Source: Agrostemma githago
Taxonomy: Eukaryota; Streptophyta; Magnoliopsida; Caryophyllales; Caryophyllaceae
DNA: 64,000 nucleotides
Reading direction: 5' to 3'
Assembly (NCBI GenBank): GCA_958450325.1
Contig: OY288254.1
Location: 35,225,577-35,289,576, forward strand
Below, piece by piece: positions 33,400 to 47,008 of the stretch. Both the position numbers and the translations under genes were made by a program. A model generated the notes under the pieces. It was not told the origin of the DNA. It worked only from the letters and a program-made list of their open reading frames with translations, and searched no databases. Within the stretch, counting starts at the first letter, position 1, and every line of letters starts with the position of its first letter.

Positions 33400-35383
33400 T
33401 GTAACACCCCCGTTTATCCAAGAGCCTTAACTAGGCCTTCTCGGATAAATGAGAGTGTTATCATCCCGGGGTAACCGAAATCGTAGTCTCATCACAAAAC
33501 AATACTGAAACACAACCGAGGTTAATAGATTATTCAAAGGATGCAAACCAAGTTCAGAACAATGTACGGTTACAAAAAAAACCCAAAATGACTACATAAA
33601 CAAAAAGGGTTTATTCAGTACTAATGACGGAAACATGCTAAGAGTATGACGACGTGGATTGCACTCCCTTCCCGAACAGCAATCCCTTCAGTTAAGCACA
33701 CATCAAGGATCCACATCTGCATCAATACTCTGCTCCCCAAAAGACCGGAAATTTAAATTGGATCGTCGCAGAGCCCCAGTAAAATAAGGTGACAATTTAG
33801 ACAATGAAAACACGGTTAGAACATGCTAACACTAATATACAAGTACGGAATATGAAACAACAAATCTCAACAATCTTAATTCCATCATAGGTACCAATTA
33901 ACAAAGCCATCTCCACATCCTCGGTACCATCATGGTACCCCGGTACCATCATGATACCAATCAACATTCCCATCTCAACATTCTCATCTCAACTCTTCTG
34001 GCAAGCCCTTTCATTCCGAGTGTGCACACCCCCCGCAGGTTCAACAACCCGCGAGGAGAAATCAGGGAGGGAACCGTTATCAGGGGCCCCGGCTAGGTCT
34101 AAAGCTAGCCTCACCAACTCCAATATATTAATATTCATCAATCATTTTCCCATCAATATTCAACATTATTCTTACTATCACAATATCACATCGTACTCGT
34201 AATTCATACATGCATAATAATATTAACGTGTTCTAAGTAAGGAAAACCTTACCTAATTAGCAGGTCACCACAGCGTCGGTAGTATATATATATCACCACG
34301 GAAATTCTACGAAGTTCGAACCTAATAAAATATTGTATACATAAATTAATATCATCCTAATAACGTAGACAAAACAAAATAAATAAAATGAAACCTAACT
34401 CGAATTAGCCGTTCCTTATTATTATATGAGCGATACCATCCTAATTAGATTAGCCAACATGTCTATATTATCCAACTTCACGCTATAATAACAATGCCCA
34501 TATAAAACTATATGAATTAACAGTAACCTTTATAATAATAATACTCTTAACCCATGATAAAATCCACTTCTAACTACACTATAAAAATACTCTCAAACTT
34601 TATATATTTAATACCAAAATCAACAAACAGTAGCCGCCTTAATAATTATATCCTACTACTCTCACCTTAAGCCACGAAGCAGATACCACGGCAAAGCAAC
34701 GACACCCTCACCGATAACCACAAACAATAATACTCAGTAACAACAATAGTTCACCGTCAACAAAGACCTTACGACTCCCTCACTAACCCTCCAACCGGAG
34801 AACAACACATCCCGTCAACAATAGCGCATAAGCACAGCCTCACGTCGGTCACAGTCCCGACCTTGGCCCTAATATAACGGTGGTCTATCTAATACAATGT
34901 CAGGATAAACTAACGATGGTAAAATAGAAGGTCAACAAAATATACCTAGAGATGCGTACCCGGTCGTGATCTTACTCTACCGACGGCCCGACCCGATCCT
35001 GAAATTCTCCCTTATATTCCCTTTACCGTGTATGCTGATGGTAAGGATGATTACGTACTCGATGGAATTGTTCGTAGTTTTCGTTTTTGATGCGGCAGAA
35101 AAGATTATGAATCCCCTAGCTTGCTAATGATGGTGTGCGGCCAAATGTGAACCCAATATGGAGAAGAGGGAGTGGTGTGTGCGAATAGTAGGGTTATTAG
35201 ATGAACTCATATTTTATATAGAAGTATAGTAGGGTTATAGTGCGTGAAGTAAAGCGATGTGGGTAAGCTTAACGGATATTAGAAATAAGATGAAAGAAAC
35301 GGGCTTACTCGTATCTACTCGTATCCTATAATACTACCCATTAAATTAAAGAGACCCGGGTAACAAGAAATACGAGTATTACA
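33400..35383 (-). mobile_element. Tekay 5' LTR
   Basis: 1984 bp, TGTAATACTCG...GGGTGTTACA on the minus strand, bounded by the PBS on the left and the GTTAC duplication on the right. It carries a TATATAAAA box on the minus strand at about 35212-35221, some 165 bp from the LTR start. Confidence 0.9.
35212..35221 (-). promoter_or_regulatory. TATA box of the Tekay 5' LTR
   Basis: TATATAAAAT on the minus strand, correctly placed downstream of a short U3. The 3' LTR keeps the same box near 14508-14517. Predicted from sequence and position only. Confidence 0.45.
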
Positions 35384-35388
35384 GTTAC

Positions 35389-38209
35389 AATCTTCCCCAC
35401 TAAAAGAAGTTTTGTTCTCGAAACTAACAAAGACATAATAATAAAATGGAAAACAATGTAATATTATTTAAACAAAATGACAATGTTTAACTCGCAACAC
35501 AATCTCGATTTTTAAAAATTTTACAGATTCAACCGTGATATGAAATCGAAGAATTTTTTAATTTTAATTTTTTTTTTCCAAGGAGAGTTGGGCTCAGTTC
35601 CTAAAGTTTAAAATCATTTAAATTAATACAATCGTAAGTTAAATATATTTGATAAAATAATGACGATAAATAATATTTGTAAACGAACTCGAGGGGGAAG
35701 AGTACCCAAATATTTTCAAAACAACAATAAAACGTTATAATTAAGAAATTTGACAATACTTTGTTTTAAGGACAAACAAAAATTTGAGAAATAAAGTTTT
35801 GTAGTTAGTAAATAAGAATCGAATCAGTCGACCAACATTTTCATTAACAGATATAAAGTCTAATGACAATAAAACAAAAATTTAGACGTACGAAGTTTAT
35901 CGAAAATATTAAATCTTATAAAAATCCAAAATATTTGCAATTATGAACGTTTTCATAAAATCTCGATCACGCGAAAGTCAAAACTAAAATTTTAAACAAT
36001 TTCAAAATACCTTAATATACATTATTAAGACCCTTTTTGAAACGGGACCAAAAAAATAAAAAAATTAAAACAAAAACGAAATACAAAGTTTTTTCTAAAA
36101 TTTATAACTCAAAATGTTAAAATTTTATGAAAATAAAAATTTGTAGATTAGTCAAACGTTTCATAACAAAGGTTCGGTAAAAAGGTAAATGGATAAATAG
36201 AGTCAGAGTCAACAACAAATCGAAACAGAAATTTTCAAACTCGACAAAGAAGTCAAGGGGATTGGCCGAGAGAAGTAGCAAGATTTAAGAAAAGCTAAGG
36301 GGAGGAACGAAATTGAGAGTCAAACGAAGCTCTCAAGGAATAGAGAATAAGTTAACCATCTCGAGATTCCCGGTACGGCTCCTACAACACGGGTTCCTAA
36401 TTTCCATCAAATAACGTTAAGTCCATTTTTAGGCATTGGGTTGTTCAACTCAGTCGACAATCTCCAAAAATGCCTTACGTGATTATCCAATCGTTCAATC
36501 GATATGATACTAATCCACAAATGTTTTACAATCTAAAATCATCAATTAAAATTCCAACGATCATCAAAACAAACCCAAACTCGTAATCTATAAGGTTCCT
36601 TAATCCAAAGATCATAAGGTTTGAACTCAAGGTACTCCCCAAATTTCTCAAGTAAGGAATATTAAACAAGATCCACCAATTTAACAATCTTCAAGCACAA
36701 AATTCTCAAAAATGATAACCAACATATTTATAACGCCGCAAGTACAAAAGTTGGGAAAATGTAACAGATCCTCAAACACGCTCAAACCTATAGGTAATGG
36801 CGCAAACATTCATATCTTCCAACACGTCATTCAACTAAGGTTTCTAAGAAGTCAATCAAATTTTCAAATCACAACGGTGCAACCACAATATATTTGATAA
36901 CTCAACGAAGCCACAATCTCGTTGGTCTAGGGATCTAAGCTGAAAGTCCCAATAAGATACACCTGTATTATAATAGTCCTCAAAAGAACACAATAATCAA
37001 AACTTTGATTGTGCAACATATTTCTTTTCTCATGGTTAACCACATTTTATCCAAATTTAGATCACTCAACTCCAAGGTTCATAGGTTACAACCTTACACA
37101 ACGATCAACGATCTAATTCTTAAGAAACACGGGTAATCTATGTCAACCAAAATTTCTAACAACATTAATGAAAACCTTCAATGGTACCACAACACTTCGA
37201 CTAACACTTTAAACAATACTCTATGATCCCGAATATTCGCGATGCATCCATCCAATAAGCATCAGATAAGTATCCCAAAGTAGTATTATCAGTTACACTT
37301 AGTTCGATTCTAGGTTAGGTACTAGGTATCCCTCAGATATGACACACTCTTACTACTCCAAAATACATTCAACTCTAAGTACTCCATAATAATCAAAGAA
37401 TCCTATAACCCAAGGTTCAGAGGCCAAAGTATCAACCTAATTCAATCAATCAACAATTTGCCAATTTAAACAGTCCTCAAGAATTTCTTTCTTGCTTAGA
37501 AGATAGGGTAGACCCACAATCTTCAAACCAGGTAACAAGGGTTTACTAATCTCAAGCATCTATAACTATTCACGGGTTCACTGGGATGGAAATCGGTCAA
37601 TCCAAAGAATCTCAAGAGAAAGATGGTAGAATGGGAGAATAGAACAAGGATTCACTAAGAGATGAGGATGAGAATATATAAGAGAAGAATTGGAAGAAAT
37701 AGATGAAGGAAAAAGAATCAACGATCCCAGATGATAAAGACCTAAAACGAGAAGGGAAAGTTCGAACCTCTAAGGTTCACGAGGGAACTAAAAGGATCAT
37801 CTTCTTGTAGAGAAACGAGCACACAAGTCTTGGGTCGCCCCATCTGGATCTATTGCAACATCATGGAACGGGAATCTACTCTAGATCATCTGGCCTGTAG
37901 TTTAATCAAACTGAACCGGAGCTGAAAAGTCACCATTGACATCTTTCTTGGATCACCAAATTGTTCACTCGAGCCAGCAGGGGTTGAGAGTTCTAAGTAG
38001 GTCCTTATTTGGTTCATCTTCTTCCAGACAAAAGCAACAAATATTCAATCCTAATCATTGAGTTACAAGAACATATAAACCTAACAGTTAAGTCCTTATT
38101 TGGTTTCTACCCATCTCTCACTAATATTTCTTTAATGTTCAAATCATTTACTAGTATTTTTCCTAGAGTCAGGTGTAAGCGTCGGGAGCTACAATGCTCT
38201 GATACCAAC
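35389..38209 (-). mobile_element. LARD-1 copy 1, internal region (non-coding)
   Basis: Bounded on the right by the PBS and on the left by a purine tract (rc of ATCTTCCCCACTAAAAG, 35389-35405). It is 2.8 kb and contains no retroviral domain in any frame. The tract and its surrounding words resemble those of Tekay-type Ty3/gypsy elements. It is almost the same as 42068-44927, inverted. The right copy has about 50-60 extra bases near 42255-42310. Confidence 0.8.
38196..38207 (-). promoter_or_regulatory. Primer binding site, initiator Met-tRNA (LARD-1 copy 1)
   Basis: TGGTATCAGAGC on the minus strand, two bases from the LTR end (rc TGTAATCCCC at 38210). Confidence 0.9.
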
Positions 38210-41200
38210 TGTAATCCCCTAGAAATTCTAACGCAGTACAGTGGCGGAAACACTGTAGAGTTGGGATTAAAACACACTGACAGACTATATCTTATTAAAA
38301 GAAATGGTAAGTCAATACAAATGTCTCTTTTTACAAAAGGGCTAAATAGAAAATTATCCAAACGGGTTATACAAATCCATAAATTACATGAATAGAGAAA
38401 GAGTAGGATCCACGCTACTCGCTAGCTCACACCCAAAACCCAGCAACAAATACATATCATGTTATAAACATAACAGCCACGTCAGTGGGGAGTTACTCGA
38501 ACGTTCTCCCAGCCATATTATATCATATGGAAAAATAATAGTATTATTATATCAAAATATTTAAAACGACAAAACATTAAAACGATATAATAAAAATAAG
38601 TTTTAAGCGAAACTTAAAATACTTGCCAACCTGCAAGTCAAAAAAAATCGATAATAATGATATTCAAAAATGGCGTTATGGAAATTCGGTCAGTGTGCAC
38701 AAGGCTAGACTTTCACTAGGATAATACTGGAAACTAGCTTCGAGAACTGTAGACTTAACTCATAACAGAATCCAGTCTCTAACTAGGCAACTCAACTATA
38801 ACAGGACTGCGTGCAGCGAGGTCCTGGTTTAAGTAGTATACACCCCTCCTGGATACAAACCATATCTAGTTAAACCCGACGCGACTTACACGATGCGATA
38901 TCTAAGTTTAAGGGCACAATGCACACTCTCCTGAACACAAACTATGCTCAGTTCAACAACCGATGTGCCCCATAAAGACATACCAGCCTTACAGTTGATA
39001 GCAAAAACATACATCCCAGACTATATTACTCTAACCCCACACTTCTCTTTATTCCATAACTCCAAAACAAGCCATTATCGATAGTCAAAAGTAAATATAA
39101 TCAATATAAATGATATGGAGATAAAAGGGAATAAACATTTTATATTAAAAAGGAAAACTTTCTATAAATAGAAACTTAGTAATTTTAGAAACTTAAAATA
39201 GAAATATTCTTATAGAAATACGTAAATCATTGAAATTAGTGAAATATATAAAAATAGCATTTCGAACGAAATTAACATTTTATTATTATCGTCGTTATCG
39301 TAACTTTAATATATTTCTAAATTCGTTACTCAAAATATAATTAAAATATAATAAGTCAACATATAGTATTTTACAAATAATTAGGAAATCGAGTTAAAAC
39401 TATAAATTTTAGAAATGTAATGTTTTAGGAAAAACGATATCAAAATTATTTGAATGAACAGGTTTTACAAATAAAATGAGAGTTACAAAGATTTTAAATT
39501 ATTTCTAACAGATAGTTTTTTATTAATAAATAATACGGATTTTAATAAAAACAGTCAATCGGAAACAAATAGGAAATTATTAGTGAAAATAGTCTCGACT
39601 AAAAATATAAACAAACTAAATCGACTATTTTCTCATTTATTAGTATAAATCATAAAACAAAAATTAATTTATTGAACAAGTATACAAATCTCGCTTATAA
39701 TAATAAAATACAAATTTTGAGTTAAACTTATAAATTAACGAAATATGAGGAAAACATAAAATCGATATTATTTAGTTACTAGTGTCACGATAACAACAAA
39801 ATAATATAAAGATCATTAATAATAAAATTACCAACGATTTATGAAACGATTTTGATAGTCGTAAAAATATTTATATGGTATACGATTTAAAAATAATATA
39901 ATATTTATAGCGAATAATAAATAGCTAAAATTAGAAAACCGAAGTTAAAAGTATTTACTACATACTACTACTCAATCATACGATATAAAATCGAGTAACG
40001 TCCTAAAGTTACCTTGAGTCGATATCGGAATGCTATATACTTGCCCTTCTCGATGACTACAAGCTCCAACCGCTTTGATATTTGTCTTACAAAAAGAACT
40101 TCCAGGCTCCGACGGAGATCGAGACAAATAGAAAAAGTACCAAGAAATCAGAATAAAGAACGAAGAAGAAACAAGGAAACGGAGCTTGATAAACAACCCA
40201 CACAACAGCAACATTGGATGAGACGAAGGACCAAAACAAGGCATAGTTCGAAAATGAATAAAAACAGCAGCAACCCAGTGACATAAGACCAATAACAACA
40301 GTGTTATGATGATCAGAAACAAATGACGGAGAAAAAGCGCGGTATCGAACATCAAAAACAGCTGCAGCAGCAGCACGAAGAGGAAAAGAGCAATAAAACT
40401 CGAACAACAGTAGCGTTGGGTAGCGAGACCAACAACAATAATCATAAGAGCAGCAGACAGTAGTAATAGAGTCACAAGACAAAGGGAACAACAAAAGGAA
40501 CGATCGATAGAAATGGAAGAAGAAACGGACAGTAGCAACCGTGACAGAACAGCAGCAACAAAACACAAGACAAAACTAAGCGTAGCAGCAGCACAAAGAC
40601 AACGGTAGCAGCAACAACGAGCATCGAGCAACAACGACAACAAGAAGTACGAAAAGAAGGGGAGGAAATAAGAAGACACCCAAGACAAAACATCAAATTA
40701 CGACATAAGAGAAGAAGAAGACAAGAAAGATGAACAACAACACAGTTACGTAAAACGGTGTAAGAAGAAGAAATTAAAAGGAGAAAAGAGTAAGAAGGAG
40801 AAGGGGAAAACGAAATAACACCAATACGATAAAAGCAACACAGCGGCAAAGAAACGAAATGCGGCAGCAACGAAGGAGAAAAGAGGTAGAATGAAAAAAA
40901 GAAGAAGGTCTCACGTTTAAAAGCAGCAGCGGGAATTAACGTGAACGGCAGCGTAACACAGCAGTAGTAGCGCGACCAGCAGCAGCCGTACACACGAACA
41001 GGGGACGGTAAAAGGCAGGGGCAGTACCGTAATAGCAACCGAACGCAGCAGTACACAGGCATAGCAGCAGCAGCGTTCAGAAATGTTGAGAAGGTTCACG
41101 CAATACACGAACTGAAGGGGAAAAAATGGTGAGGAAGACAGACACGATCAACACAGCAGCATCAACAAAAAGCAGCAACAGCAGTGGCCTAATACTGGTA

Positions 41201-41800
41201 CGAAGTCAGTGAAGACGAAAGGGAAGGAGTGGATCGGGCTGACGGTAAGGCGTGAAAAAAATAGGAAAAGAATGAATGGGAAAATGAAATGGACGAAGAG
41301 GAGGTGAAAAGGAGAGATGTGTGTGTGTCAGGGAAGGCAAAAGAGGGAATGAATCATGAAGAGTTGGGAAGTGCGTTGAACCTTGACAACAAATGGGGTA
41401 TGAATGGGAAGCGGTGGACGTAACAATCAACAAAACAAAAACAAAAAAAAAAGGAAAAAGGGGATGGACAAGGGGGGGTTAGTACAAAAACGTTTATAGA
41501 CTAAAAAGTTCCGAGTCAAGAGTCGACCCATGCAACAAATTAAAATCGAGTTGAAAAAGTAAATAATTTGACCCAATAAAAGATCGAGTAAATAAAATAT
41601 TATCGAGATTAAAATAAAATGTTCGAGACGAAAAATAAGTTTGTAAAATAAATAATTAGACGATGAAATAGTATTTTCCGATAAATAATAAATTTTCGAT
41701 AAAGTGAATTAAATTGATTTCTCGAGGAAAGGAAATTAATATTTTGACGAAACTTAAAATAAGTATAAATAAATAGAAAGAATTTAGAATATAAATAAAT
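38210..41800 (-). mobile_element. LARD-1 copy 1, 5' LTR
   Basis: On the minus strand it ends ...GGGGATTACA at 38210, next to the PBS. It matches the 3' LTR at 2599-3575 and 10319-12480. The first few hundred bases of the LTR are lost: from about 41765 it jumps to a short AT-rich stretch and then, at about 41826, into the LTR end of copy 2 in opposite orientation. A candidate TATA (rc of GTTTATAG, 41492-41499) is kept. The triplet-rich, stop-poor stretch is at 39980-41100 and encodes nothing recognisable. Confidence 0.85.
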
Positions 41801-41825
41801 AGAATGCGTGGCCCTCATGACAGGT

Positions 41826-44800
41826 ATTTGTTGCTGGGTTTTGGGTGTGAGCTAGCGAGTAGCGTGGATCCTACACTTTCTCTATTCATGTAATTTATGG
41901 ATTTGTATAACCCGTTTGGAGAATTTTCTATTTAGCCCTTTTGTAAAAAGAGGCCTAAGTATTGACTTACCATTTCTTTTAATAAGATATAGTTTGTCAG
42001 TGTGTTTTAATCTCAACTCTATAGTGTTTCCGCCACTGTACTGCGTTAGAATTTCCAGGGGATTACAGTTGGTATCAGAGCATTGTAGCTCCCGACGCTT
42101 ACACCTAACTCTAGGAAAAATACTAGTAAATGATTTGAACATTAAAGAAATATTAGTGAGAGATGGGTAGAAACCAAATAAGGACTTAACTGTTAGGTTC
42201 ATATGTTCTTGTAACTCAATGATTAACATTGAATATTTGTTGCTTTTGTCTAGAAGAAGATAAATGAACAAGATGCTGACATGATGCTGCTCTAAATTGG
42301 GACAAGACTTAATTAGAACTTTCAACGCCTGCTGGCTCGAGTGGACAACTTGGTGCTCCAAGAAAGATGTCAATGGTGACTTTTCAGCTCCGGTTCAGTT
42401 TGATTAAACTACAGGCCAGATGATCAAGAGTAGATTCTCGTTCCATGATGTTGCAGTAGATCCAGATGGGGCGACCCAAGACTTGTGTGCTCGTTTCTCT
42501 ACAAGAAGATGAAGTAATCCTTTTAGTTCCCTCGTGAACCTTAGAGGTTCGAACATTCCCTTCTCGTTTTTGGTCTTTATCATCTAGGATCATTGATTCT
42601 TTTTCCTTCATCTATTTCTTCCAATTCTTCTCTTATATATTCTCATCTTTATCTCTTAGTGAATCCTTGTTCTATTCTCCCATTTTACCATCTTTCTCTT
42701 GAGATTCTTTGGTTTGACCGATTTCCGTCCCAGTGAAACCGTGAATAGTTATAGATGCTTGAGATTAGTAAACCCTTGTTAACTGGTTTGAAGATTGTGA
42801 GTCTACCCTATCTTCTATGCAAGAAATAAATTCTTGAGGATTGTTTAAATTGGCAAATTGTTGATTGATTGAATTAGGTTGATACTTTGGCCTCTGAACC
42901 TTGGGTTATAGGATTCTTTGATTATTATGGAGTACTTAGAGTTGAATGTATTTTGGAGTAGTAAGAGTGTGTCATATCTGAGGGATACCTAGTACCTAAC
43001 CTAGAATCGAACTAAGTGTAACTGATAATACTACTTTGGGATTCTTACCTGATGCTTATTGGATGGATGCATCGCGAATATTCGGGATCATAGAGTATTG
43101 TTTAAAGTGTTAGTCGAAGTGTTGTGGTACCATTGAAGGTTTTCATTAATGTTGTTAGAAATTTTGGTTGACATAGATTACCCGTGTTTCTTAAGAATTA
43201 GATCGTTGATCGTTGTGTAAGGTTGTAACCTATGAACCTTGGAGTTGAGTGATCTAAATTTGGATAAAATGTGGTTAACCGTGAGAAAAGAAATATGTTG
43301 CACAATCAAAGTTTTGATTACTGTGTTCTTTTGAGGAATATTATAATACAGGTGTATCTTATTGGGACTTTCAGCTTAGAACCCTAGAACAACGAGATTG
43401 TGGCTTCGTTGAGTTATCAAATATATTGTGGTTGCACCGTTGTGATTTGAAAATTTGATGGACTTCTCAGAACCTTAGTTGAATGACGTGTTGGAAGATA
43501 TGAATGTTTGCGCCATTACCTATAGGTTTGAGCGTGTTTGAGGATCTGTTACATTTTCCCAACTTTTGTACTTGCGGCGTTATAAATATGTTGGTTATCA
43601 TTTTTGAGAATTTTGTGCCCGGACATTGTTAAATTGGTGGATCTTGTTTAGTGTTCCTTACTCGAGAAATTTGGGGTGTACCTCGAGTTCAAACTTTATG
43701 AGCTTTGGATTTAGTAACCTTATAGATTACGAGTTTGGGTTTGTTTTGATGATCGTTGGAATTTTAATTGATGATTTCAGATTGTAAAACATTTGTGGAT
43801 TAGTATCATATCGATTGAACGATTAGATAATCACGTAAGGCATTTTTGGAGATTGTAGACTGAGTTGAACAACCCAATGACTAATAATGGACTTAACGTT
43901 ATTTGATGGAAATTAGGAATCCGTGTTGTAGGAGTCGTACCGGGAATCTCGAGATGGTTAACTTATTCTCTATTCCTTGAGATCTCCGTTTGACTTTCAA
44001 TTTCGTTCCTCCCCTTAGCTTTTCTTAAATCTTGCTACTTCTCTCGGCCAATCCCCTTGACTTCTTTGTCTAGTTTGAAAATTTCTGTTTCGATTTGTTG
44101 TTGACTCTGACTCTATTTATCTGTTTACCTTTTCCCCAACCTTTGTTATGAAACGTTTGACTAATCTACAAATTTTGATTTTCATAAAATTTTAAAATTT
44201 TGAGTTATAAATTTTAAAAAAAAAACTTTGTATTTCGTTTTTGTTTTATTTTTTTTATTTTTTTTGGTCCCGTTTCAAAAAGGGTCTTAATAATGTATAT
44301 TAAGGTATTTCGAAATTGTTTAAAATTTTTGTTTTGATTTTCGCGTGATCGAGATTTTATGAAAACTTTCATAATTGCAAATATATTGGATTTTATAAGA
44401 TTTAATATTTTCGAAAAACTTCGTATGTCTAAATTTTTGTTTTATTGTCGTTAGACTTTAAATCTGTTAATGAAAATGTTTGTTGATTGATTCGATTCTT
44501 ATTTACTAACTACAAAACTTTATTTCTCAAATTTTTGTTTGGTCTTAAAACAAAGTATTATCGAATTTCATAATTAAAATGTTTTATTGTTGTTTTGAAA
44601 ATATTTGGGTACTCTTTCCCCTCGAGTTCGTTTACAAATATTATTTATCGTCATTATTTTATCAAAAATTTTTGTAACTTACGATTGTATTAATTTAAAT
44701 GATTTTAAACTTTGGGAACTGAGCCCAACTCTCCTTGGAAAAAAAAATTAAAAAATTAAAAAATTCTTCGATTTCATATCACGGTTGAAGCCGTAAAATT

Positions 44801-44927
44801 TTTAAAAATCGAGATTGTGTTGCGAGTTAAGCATTCTCATTTTCTTTAAATAATATAACATTGTTTTCCATTTTATTATTATGTCTTTGTTAGTTTCGAG
44901 GACAAAACTTCTTTTAGTGGGGAAGAT
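41826..44927 (+). repeat. Right arm of the large inverted repeat
   Basis: Reverse complement of 35389-38464. It comprises the last 240 bp of a LARD-1 LTR (41826-42067, ending GGGGATTACA), the PBS and the internal region. Confidence 0.9.
42068..44927 (+). mobile_element. LARD-1 copy 2, internal region (non-coding)
   Basis: It runs from the PBS TGGTATCAGAGC at 42070-42081 to the purine tract TTTTAGTGGGGAAGAT (44912-44927) before the 3' LTR. The 2.86 kb contain no ORF with retroviral similarity. The 5' LTR upstream is reduced to 41826-42067. Confidence 0.85.
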
Positions 44928-47008
44928 TGTAACACTTCTGATTTTATAAAGTAAATTAAATTAAAATTATGTTCATATTTTCGTTTTTACGATTTAACTC
45001 GTAATTCTTAAAATAATTATAAAACGAATTTATCATTTAATCGTTTCAAACTCCTAAAATTGTGTTGGTCTCGGAAACTATTATTATATTTAAAACATAT
45101 TTTATTTCTGTTTCGATTCATTCTATACTTTTGATTTAATACTTATCGAAAGTCTATTTCGACGATTTAAATTCTAAATTCTGTCTATTTATTTATATTT
45201 AAGCTCGAATTTTTTAATTTTTTCGGCTCGAAGCTAATTTATTTTAAGTTTCGTCAAAATATTTATTTCCTTTCCTCGAGAAATCAATTAATCTCACTTT
45301 ATCAAAAATTTATTATTTATCGGGATATACTATGTCATCGTCTAATTATTTATTTTACAAACTTATTTTTCGTCTCGAACATTTTATTTTAATTTCGAGA
45401 ATATTTTATTTACTCGATTTATTATTGGGTCAAATTATTTACTTTTTCAACTCGATTTTAATTTGTTGCATGGGTCAACTCTTGACTCAGAACTTTTTAG
45501 TCTATAAACATTTTTGTACTAACCCTCCCTTGTCCATCCCCTTTTCCTTTTTTTTGTTTTTGTTTTGTTGATTGTTACGTCCACCGCTTCCCACTCATAC
45601 GGCATTTGTTTTCATCGTTCAACACACTTCCCAACTCTTCATGATTCATTCCCTCTTTTGTCTTCCCTGACACACACACACATCCCTCCTTTTCACCTCC
45701 CCTTCGTCCATTTCATTTTCCCATTTATTCTTTTCCTTTTTTTTTCACGCCTTACCGTCAGCCCGATCCACTACTTCTCCTTTCTTCTTCACTGACTTCG
45801 TACCAGTATTACGCCACTGCTATTGCTGCTTTTTGTTCATGCTGCTGTGTTGATCGTGTCTGTCTTCCTCACCATTTTTTTCTCCCTCAGTTTGTGTATT
45901 GCATGAACGTTCTCAACATTTCTGAACGCTGCTGTTGCTATGCCTGTGTACTGTTGCGTTCGGCTGCTATTACGGTACTGCCCCTGTCTTTTTCCGTCCC
46001 ATGTTCGTGTGTACGGCTGCTGCTGGTCGCGCTACTGCTGCTGCGTTACGCTGCCGTTCACGTTAATTACCGCTGCTGCTTTTAAACGTGAGACCTTCTT
46101 CTTTTTTTTCGTTCTACCTCTTTTCTCCTTCGTTGCTGCCGCATTTTGTTTCTGTGCCGGTGCTGTTGCTTTTATCGTACTGCTGCTATTCCGTTTTCCC
46201 CTTCTCCTTCTTACTCTTTTCTCCTTTTAATTTCTTCTTCTTACACTGTTTTACGTGACTGTGTTGCTGCTCATCTTTCTTGTCTTCCTCTACCCTTATG
46301 TCGTAACTTGATGTTCTGTCTCGGGTGTCTTCTTATTTCCTCCCCTTCTTTTCTTACTTCTTGTTGTCGTTGTTGCTCGATGCTCGTTGTTGCTGCTACC
46401 GTTGTCTTTGTGCTGCTGCTACGTACGCTTAGTTTTGTCTTGCGTTTTGTTGCTGTTGTTCTGTCATGGTTGCTACTGTCCGTTTCTTCTTCCATTTCTG
46501 CCGATCGTTCCTTTTGCTGTTCCCTTTGTCTTGTTACTCTATTTCTACTGTCTGCTGCTCCTATGATTATTGTTGTTGGTCTCGCTACCCAACGCTACTG
46601 CTGTTCGAGTTTTATTGCTCTTTTCCTCTTCGTGCTGCTGCTGCTGTTTTTGATGTTCGATACCGCGCTTTTTCTCCGTCATTTGTTTCTGATCATCATA
46701 ACACTGCTGCTATTGGTCGTATGTCACTCGGTTGCTGCTGTTTTTATTCATTTTTGAACTATGCCTTGTTTTGGTCCTTCGTCTCATCCAATGTTGTTGT
46801 TGTGTGGGTTGTTTATCAAGCTCCGTTTTCTTGTTTCTTCTTCGTTCCTTATTCTGATTTCTCGGTACTGTATCTATTTGTCCCGATCTCCGTCGGAGCC
46901 TCGAAGTTCTTTTTGTAAGACAAATATCAAAGCGGTTGGAGCTTGGAGTCATCAAGAAGGGCAAGTATATAGCATTCGGATATCGACTCAAGGTAACTTT
47001 AGGACGTT
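44928..47008 (+). mobile_element. LARD-1 copy 2, 3' LTR (truncated)
   Basis: It starts TGTAACACTTCTGATTTT and parallels copy 1's LTR up to GGTAACTTTAGGACGTT near 47008, then stops abruptly, missing about 1.7 kb. A TATA candidate (CTATAAAC) is at 45502-45509, followed by a C/T-rich leader and the TGC/CTG-rich zone 45880-46900. There the open frames in all phases are compositional. Confidence 0.8.

Larger units (their letters stand above)
12706..35383 (-). mobile_element. Tekay-type chromovirus (Ty3/gypsy), full-length, with nested insertions
   Basis: The LTRs are at 33400-35383 (5') and 12706-14534 plus 16298-16440 (3'). The flanking 5-bp duplication is GTTAC at 12701-12705 and 35384-35388. 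The PBS for initiator Met-tRNA lies next to the 5' LTR and a purine tract (rc of ATCTACCCTCCTT) next to the 3' LTR at 16441. The pol order RT, RNase H, integrase, then a C-terminal chromodomain-like segment places it with chromoviruses of the Tekay/Del type. Without the nested solo LTR and Athila-like element it would be about 9.3 kb. It inserted exactly at the junction of the LARD-1 internal region and its 3' LTR. Confidence 0.9.
35389..38464 (-). repeat. Left arm of a large inverted repeat
   Basis: This 3.1-kb arm pairs with 41826-44927. It comprises the LARD-1 internal region and the last 250 bp of the LTR. The arms are very similar over their length by eye, with a few short indels, and enclose a spacer of about 3.4 kb (38465-41825). 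Confidence 0.9.
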
